Shown here piece by piece: positions 4,684-8,393 of a stretch of 8,393 bases of DNA (position 1 is its first letter; each line of letters opens with the position of its first letter). A model generated the notes under the pieces. The model saw only the letters and a list, made by a program, of their open reading frames with translations, did no database searches and was not told the DNA's origin. The position numbers and the translations under genes were made by a program. Source of the DNA: Paracoccaceae bacterium (GTDB lineage: Bacteria; Pseudomonadota; Alphaproteobacteria; Rhodobacterales; Rhodobacteraceae); NCBI GenBank assembly GCA_027069385.1, contig JALXER010000049.1:1-8393 (forward strand). The letters run 5' to 3'.

Positions 4684-6456
4684 ATGACGGCGGGTTTAAA
4701 AAAGCACGGTGAAGAATTTAAAGTAAACACGTTTTTTGATGGGGGCAAAGGCGAGATATCATCTGCGGGTCTTGCCGACGGTGGTTATGTGATCTTCTGG
4801 ACTTCATCCGGGCAAACTTTTCTTCATAATCGAAGTGTTTTTGGACAGCGTTATGATGCCGCCGGTAACCCCATAGGCTCGGAAATCGAGGTCGATCACG
4901 ATGCGATCACCAGAAAAAGCTCGGTTGTCGGGCTGGATGATGGCGGGTTTGTTGTAACTTATTTGGCCAAATACGGTACAGACTACGGGTACTATTTTGA
5001 TCGCTACAATGCTGCCGGTGAAGAAATTGCGTCGGCCGTACAAATTCCCACAGGCTATGCGGGAACCCAGTCAACTGCGTCGATTTCAGCGCTTTCGGAT
5101 GGCGGTTTTATCATTGCGTGGCAATCATTGGCGCAAGGCCCCGGTTATCAGGCTGGCATGTATATACGGCGATTTGATTCTGACGGTAACCCGACCGGAG
5201 CAGAAGAAAAGGTAACGTCCTTTTTTGATAAGAAACAACGCGATGTAACGGTGACTGCAAAACCTGATGGCGGGTATGTTGTGGTGTGGGAAACCGAAGA
5301 TCTGGATGGTAGCGGCCTTGGCATATTTGGCCAGAACTACGGCGCGGACGGGGCTAAAACAGGTGCCGTATTTGCAGTAAACAGCTTTACCACAGGGGAT
5401 CAGAGGCATTCCGACGTGGTGGCGTTGTCTAATGGCGGGTTTGTTGTAACGTGGGAATCCTTCGGGCAGGACAGTGCGGGCAGTTATGGCGTTTACGCGC
5501 AGTTGTACGACAGTAGCGGAACTGCAATTGGCAGTGAATTTGCGGTAAACGCATTTGTCGAGAATGATCAGGCAAAGCCTTCGATCACGGCAATGCCCGA
5601 CGGCGGGTTCGTGATTGTCTGGGAATCGGCCACGCAGGATGGAAGCGCGAAAGGAGTATATGCGCAGCGGTTTGATGCGCTTGGTGAACAAATTGGCGAT
5701 GAGACCCTGATCAACACCTATACCGTAGGGCATCAGAAAACGCCGGTGGTTACGGCGCTGGAAAATGGTGGATTTGTGGTAAGCTGGATTTCGGTAAACC
5801 AGGACGGCGCGTATTACGGTGTGTATGCGCAGCAGTTTGACTCCCAACTATTTGGAACCAGGGAAGACGATTTAATGGTCGATTCTATCGATGCCAACTG
5901 GCTCGACGGGCGCGCAGGGAATGATGACCTAAGCGGCCTTGGTGGCAATGACTGGATGTACGGGCGTGACGGCGACGATGTTCTGTATGGCGGTCTGGGT
6001 CAGGACAAACTGTTTGGCGGAAGCGGGGATGACCGGCTAATCGGTGGTGGCGGTGGTGACCGGATGAAAGGGGGCAAGGGGGATGATACGCTGATGGGTG
6101 GCGCGGGCAATGACCGGCTGATCGGTGGGGCAGGCAAAGACGTGATGAACGGCGGGGCCAAGGCCGATACGTTTATCTTTCGCAATGTGCTCGACAGTAC
6201 CAATGACGCCAATTTTGACCGGATTGTCGATTTTGAGGTCGGGGTTGACCATGTCGATATCTCCCATCTGTCCGCCACCGATTTCAGCTTTATCGGTGCA
6301 GACGGGTTTAGCGGCGCCGGCCCCGAGGTTCAGGCCATTGTCAACGGCGCCGGCAACACCATTGTACGCATCGACGTGGACGGCGATGGGCTGGCGGAAA
6401 TGCGGATATTCTTTACGGGTGATATTGCGTTTACGGCGGATGACTTTATTCTATGA
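4684..6456 (+). CDS. RTX protein with seven propeller-like repeats (copy 1)
   Basis: A complete 590-residue protein with no N-terminal signal peptide, built in three parts. Residues about 10-390 hold seven repeats of about 55 residues, each centred on DGGFVVxW; cores start at 32, 86, 139, 195, 250, 306 and 361, followed in most by QDG, GVYAQRFD and G-x-x-IGSEF-x-VN. Residues 409-498 are ten Ca2+-binding RTX nonapeptides (GGxGxDxLx). Residues about 494-590 are a serralysin-type C-terminal domain (ADTFIFRN, FDRIVDFEVGVDHVDIS, RIDVDGDGL, ending DFIL), the usual uncleaved type I secretion signal. There is no HEXXH zinc motif, so it is not a protease. It is inferred to leave the cell through an ABC-type (type I) system encoded elsewhere and to fold outside when it meets calcium. 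The ATG at 4684 follows AGGGGAA. A paralogue follows after 75 bp. The role may be adhesion, binding or matrix, but is unproven. Confidence 0.92.
   Translation: MTAGLKKHGEEFKVNTFFDGGKGEISSAGLADGGYVIFWTSSGQTFLHNRSVFGQRYDAAGNPIGSEIEVDHDAITRKSSVVGLDDGGFVVTYLAKYGTDYGYYFDRYNAAGEEIASAVQIPTGYAGTQSTASISALSDGGFIIAWQSLAQGPGYQAGMYIRRFDSDGNPTGAEEKVTSFFDKKQRDVTVTAKPDGGYVVVWETEDLDGSGLGIFGQNYGADGAKTGAVFAVNSFTTGDQRHSDVVALSNGGFVVTWESFGQDSAGSYGVYAQLYDSSGTAIGSEFAVNAFVENDQAKPSITAMPDGGFVIVWESATQDGSAKGVYAQRFDALGEQIGDETLINTYTVGHQKTPVVTALENGGFVVSWISVNQDGAYYGVYAQQFDSQLFGTREDDLMVDSIDANWLDGRAGNDDLSGLGGNDWMYGRDGDDVLYGGLGQDKLFGGSGDDRLIGGGGGDRMKGGKGDDTLMGGAGNDRLIGGAGKDVMNGGAKADTFIFRNVLDSTNDANFDRIVDFEVGVDHVDISHLSATDFSFIGADGFSGAGPEVQAIVNGAGNTIVRIDVDGDGLAEMRIFFTGDIAFTADDFIL
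4711..5853 (+). repeat. Seven about 55-residue repeats in RTX copy 1
   Basis: Seven divergent protein repeats in tandem. The distances between successive DGGF-type cores are 54, 53, 56, 55, 56 and 55 residues. Core variants are DGGYVIFW, DGGFVVTY, DGGFIIAW, DGGYVVVW, NGGFVVTW, DGGFVIVW and NGGFVVSW. Each unit alternates short hydrophobic strands with Gly/Asp turns, which fits a four-strand blade; seven units fit a closed seven-bladed beta-propeller (inference). The DNA of the units has diverged widely, so this is not a recent tandem expansion. Confidence 0.85.
5908..6177 (+). repeat. RTX nonapeptide block of copy 1 (10 units)
   Basis: Ten uninterrupted 27-bp units encode residues 409-498, from GRAGNDDLS through GGSGDDRLI and GGAGNDRLI to the degenerate last unit GGAKADTFI. 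In RTX proteins such units form a parallel beta-roll that binds Ca2+ in the Gly/Asp turns. Residue 8 of each unit is mostly Leu or Met, as expected for the roll core. Confidence 0.95.
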
Positions 6457-6464
6457 GTTGAGAG

Positions 6465-6487
6465 CAACCCAATAATAGAAGGGGTTG
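6465..6487 (+). terminator. Weak hairpin between the two RTX genes
   Basis: CAACCC (6465-6470) and GGGTTG (6482-6487) can pair around an 11-nt loop, starting 8 nt after the stop of copy 1. It is followed by ATTTCG, not a T-run, so it is at best a leaky terminator or an mRNA-stabilising 3' hairpin. No clear promoter is seen in the 75-bp gap, so the two RTX genes are probably co-transcribed at least in part. Confidence 0.3.
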
Positions 6488-6531
6488 ATTTCGCAGGTTC
6501 GGACTAGATCAATAAGCATTAAGGTTTTTTC

Positions 6532-8393
6532 ATGGTAAACGGTGCAATCCCGCAAGGGACAGAATTTCAGGTAAACACCTATACGGATCGCTCGCAGGAG
6601 CGGCCCTCTGTGACGGGGCTGTCAGATGGTGGATACGTTGTCATATGGACATCGCGCGGTCAGGACGATGTCGGAGAGCTTGATTATTATGGTATTTTTG
6701 GCCAACGCTATGATGCCACCGGCGCGCTCGTCGGTGCCGAATTTCAAATTAACAGTTATGTGACTGACAATCAGATTTACCCTTCTATAACCGCGATGGC
6801 TGATGGCGGGTTTGTCGCGACATGGCACTCTGTCGGGCAGGACGGTTCGGTCACCGGCGTGTATGGCCAGCGCTTTGATGCGTCGGGAACTGCCGTTGGT
6901 GCTGAATTTCAGGTCAATACCTATACGCCGGATAGTCAAGTCGCCCCCGACGTATCGGCCCTGTCAGATGGCGGGTTTGTAGTGATTTGGAACTCTAACG
7001 GTCAAGATGGTGATTCTGGTGGCGTTTTTGGTCAACGCTATGATGCCACAGGTGCTGTTGTCGGGGGCGAGTTCCTGGTAAACTCGGTTACAGAAAACGG
7101 TCAGTTTAGTGGATCGGTTGCAGCGTTATCGGGCGGGGGCTTTGTTGTTAGCTGGCATAGCTATGATTTTGGCACCGCAGATGCAGAGATTTATGCCCAG
7201 CGATACGACGCCAGTGGCGCGGCGGTCGGGGGCGAGTTTCAGGTAAACACCGGCACAGCACAACAGGAAAAAAGCCCGACGATTACCGGACTGCCCGATG
7301 GTGGGTTTGTGATTGCGTGGTCCTCTTATGGTCCGGGGGCTGCCAGCAACGGCATTTTTGGCCAGCGATATGATGCAAGTGGCGTTCCGGTCGGTGACGA
7401 GTTTCAAATCGATACTTCTGATCAGGGGATACAAAGTCAACCATCGATATGTACGCTGTCGGATGGTGGATTTTTGGTGACGTGGCAATCTCTTGGTCAG
7501 TGGGCATCTTCCCACGACGTTTATGCCCAAAGGTTTGATGCGCATGGAGATCGTATCGGGGGCGAGTTTAAAGTAAATACCTTCAGTACGTTAAGTCAGG
7601 ATTGGCCGTCGGTTACGGCCTTGTCTGGTGGCGGGTTTGTTGTGGCATGGGAATCGTCAACGCAAGATGGTTCTGGCACAGGTATCTACGCCCAGCAGTA
7701 CATGGCGCAAACCTTTGGCACCTCTGATGCGGAAACCATGTGGGATACGCTGGGTGTAAACTGGATGGACGGGCGCGAAGGCAATGATGTGATCAACGGT
7801 CTGGGTGGCGACGACCTGCTTTACGGGTTCACCGGTGATGACTGGTTGTATGGCGGGATTGGCAAGGATCAACTGTTTGGCGGAGAAGGGTACGACCGGC
7901 TGTTTGGCGGTGACGGCAATGACTGGCTATTTGGCGGTGTTGGTAATGACCGGCTGGATGGCGGGTCCGGGCAGGACAAACTGATTGGCGGAGACGGTAA
8001 CGACCGGCTTATGGGCAAAGGCGGCGGAGACCGGATCGTCGGGGGGGCCGGCGATGATATCATGATCGGCGGGGCCGGAAAGGACCGGCTGATTGGCGGG
8101 GATGGAAAGGATGTCATGAACGGCGGTGCCAAGGCGGACACGTTCATTTTCCGAAATATCAGCCACAGCCCCAATGATGCCAATTTTGACCGGATTGTAG
8201 ATTTTGAGGTCGGGCTTGATCACATCCATCTGGCGTCACTGGCAACGGGCTTTACCTTTATCGGAGCTGCGAGCTTTACCGGTGATGGCCCGGAAATCCG
8301 CTCGTTTGTCAACGATGCCGGCAATACCATTATGCGTATCGACGTTGATGGCGACGGGCTGGCGGATATGAAGATATTCTTTACGGGGGATAT
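6532..8393 (+). CDS. RTX protein with seven propeller-like repeats (copy 2, 3' end outside window)
   Basis: A paralogue of the preceding gene, open for 620 codons and cut by the window edge. From the alignment (copy 1 has ten more residues after FFTGD) the full protein should be about 630 residues. The order is the same: no signal peptide; seven about 55-residue repeats with cores starting at 32, 91, 146, 201, 256, 311 and 366; the junction VNWMDGREGND; 14 RTX nonapeptides (414-539); and a serralysin-type C-terminal domain (ADTFIFRN, NDANFDRIVDFEVGLDH, RIDVDGDGL) whose last residues are missing here. No HEXXH motif is present. The ATG at 6532 is supported because it puts the first EF-x-VN motif at residues 11-15, exactly as in copy 1; its ribosome site is weak (AAGG, 6521-6524). 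It is inferred to be secreted by the same type I system and to act beside or instead of copy 1; the target is unknown. Confidence 0.92.
   Translation, partial: MVNGAIPQGTEFQVNTYTDRSQERPSVTGLSDGGYVVIWTSRGQDDVGELDYYGIFGQRYDATGALVGAEFQINSYVTDNQIYPSITAMADGGFVATWHSVGQDGSVTGVYGQRFDASGTAVGAEFQVNTYTPDSQVAPDVSALSDGGFVVIWNSNGQDGDSGGVFGQRYDATGAVVGGEFLVNSVTENGQFSGSVAALSGGGFVVSWHSYDFGTADAEIYAQRYDASGAAVGGEFQVNTGTAQQEKSPTITGLPDGGFVIAWSSYGPGAASNGIFGQRYDASGVPVGDEFQIDTSDQGIQSQPSICTLSDGGFLVTWQSLGQWASSHDVYAQRFDAHGDRIGGEFKVNTFSTLSQDWPSVTALSGGGFVVAWESSTQDGSGTGIYAQQYMAQTFGTSDAETMWDTLGVNWMDGREGNDVINGLGGDDLLYGFTGDDWLYGGIGKDQLFGGEGYDRLFGGDGNDWLFGGVGNDRLDGGSGQDKLIGGDGNDRLMGKGGGDRIVGGAGDDIMIGGAGKDRLIGGDGKDVMNGGAKADTFIFRNISHSPNDANFDRIVDFEVGLDHIHLASLATGFTFIGAASFTGDGPEIRSFVNDAGNTIMRIDVDGDGLADMKIFFTGD
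6559..7710 (+). repeat. Seven about 55-residue repeats in RTX copy 2
   Basis: Tandem protein repeats matching those of copy 1 but more regular: the distances between cores are 59, then 55 five times. The first unit carries about four extra residues (GQDDVGELDYYGIFG). Units 4 and 7 have SGGGFVV in place of SDGGFVV. The consensus is EFQVNT-x(5)-Q-x-x-P-x-ITALSDGGFVV, then W-x-S-x-GQDG-x(3)-GVFGQRYDATG-x-x-VG. A seven-bladed propeller fold is inferred from the unit number and length. Confidence 0.85.
7771..8148 (+). repeat. RTX nonapeptide block of copy 2 (14 units)
   Basis: Fourteen 27-bp units encode residues 414-539, from GREGNDVIN to GGAKADTFI. That is four units (108 bp) more than in copy 1. 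The last units (GGAGKDRLI, GGDGKDVMN, GGAKADTFI) match the end of copy 1 almost exactly, so the size change took place in the middle of the block. The octamer GACCGGCT, coding for Asp-Arg-Leu, recurs through both blocks. Confidence 0.95.

Noticed and set aside
5908..8148. CRISPR-like regular repeats
   Set aside because: The 27-bp periodicity is in frame and encodes RTX nonapeptides; there are no constant direct repeats separated by unique spacers.
4684..8393. Serralysin-type metalloprotease
   Set aside because: Only the RTX and C-terminal domains match; no HEXXH zinc motif occurs in either protein and the N-terminal part is repeats.

Overview
The window looks like the chromosome of an alphaproteobacterium, most likely a Rhodobacterales (roseobacter-type) marine bacterium. 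The grounds are a fused (not split) PntA transhydrogenase subunit, a moderately GC-rich coding style, a typical tRNA-Gly(GCC), and type I-secreted RTX proteins that end in a serralysin-type C-terminal domain. This placement is an inference from gene style, not from a search.

Layout. Positions 40-114 hold tRNA-Gly(GCC) on the + strand, with an 8-bp leader hairpin that overlaps its first five bases. A convergent - strand gene (144-734) encodes a 196-residue, very charged, probably cytoplasmic protein of unknown function with a long C-terminal coiled coil. It is divergent from the pntA-pntB operon (982-4020), and the 247-bp intergenic region between them holds two near-perfect 23-bp palindromes plus a looser one, all candidate operators. 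pntA and pntB encode the membrane-bound, proton-pumping NAD(P) transhydrogenase that makes NADPH from NADH. A strong intrinsic terminator closes the operon at 4024-4050. Next comes a - strand VOC/glyoxalase-fold gene (4050-4454) with its own sigma70-like promoter and a second terminator-like hairpin upstream of that promoter.

The right half (4684 to the window edge) holds two tandem paralogous RTX proteins separated by 75 bp. Each has the same plan: no signal peptide, seven repeats of about 55 residues built around a DGGFVVxW core (inferred to form a seven-bladed beta-propeller), a conserved NW-x-DGR-x-GND junction, a block of Ca2+-binding nonapeptides (10 in the first protein, 14 in the second), and a C-terminal domain of the serralysin type ending, in the complete copy, in DFIL. 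Neither has a zinc-protease motif. They are probably exported by a type I secretion system that is not encoded here. The second gene is cut by the window edge about ten codons before its expected stop.

The housekeeping left half (tRNA, transhydrogenase) and the accessory right half (VOC, RTX pair) look like separate transcription units with no shared pathway. No stretch longer than 300 bp lacks a gene. The most notable points are the seven-repeat-plus-RTX architecture in tandem paralogues, the palindrome pair upstream of pntA, and the roughly 30-residue Met-rich loop in PntB compared with the E. coli protein.
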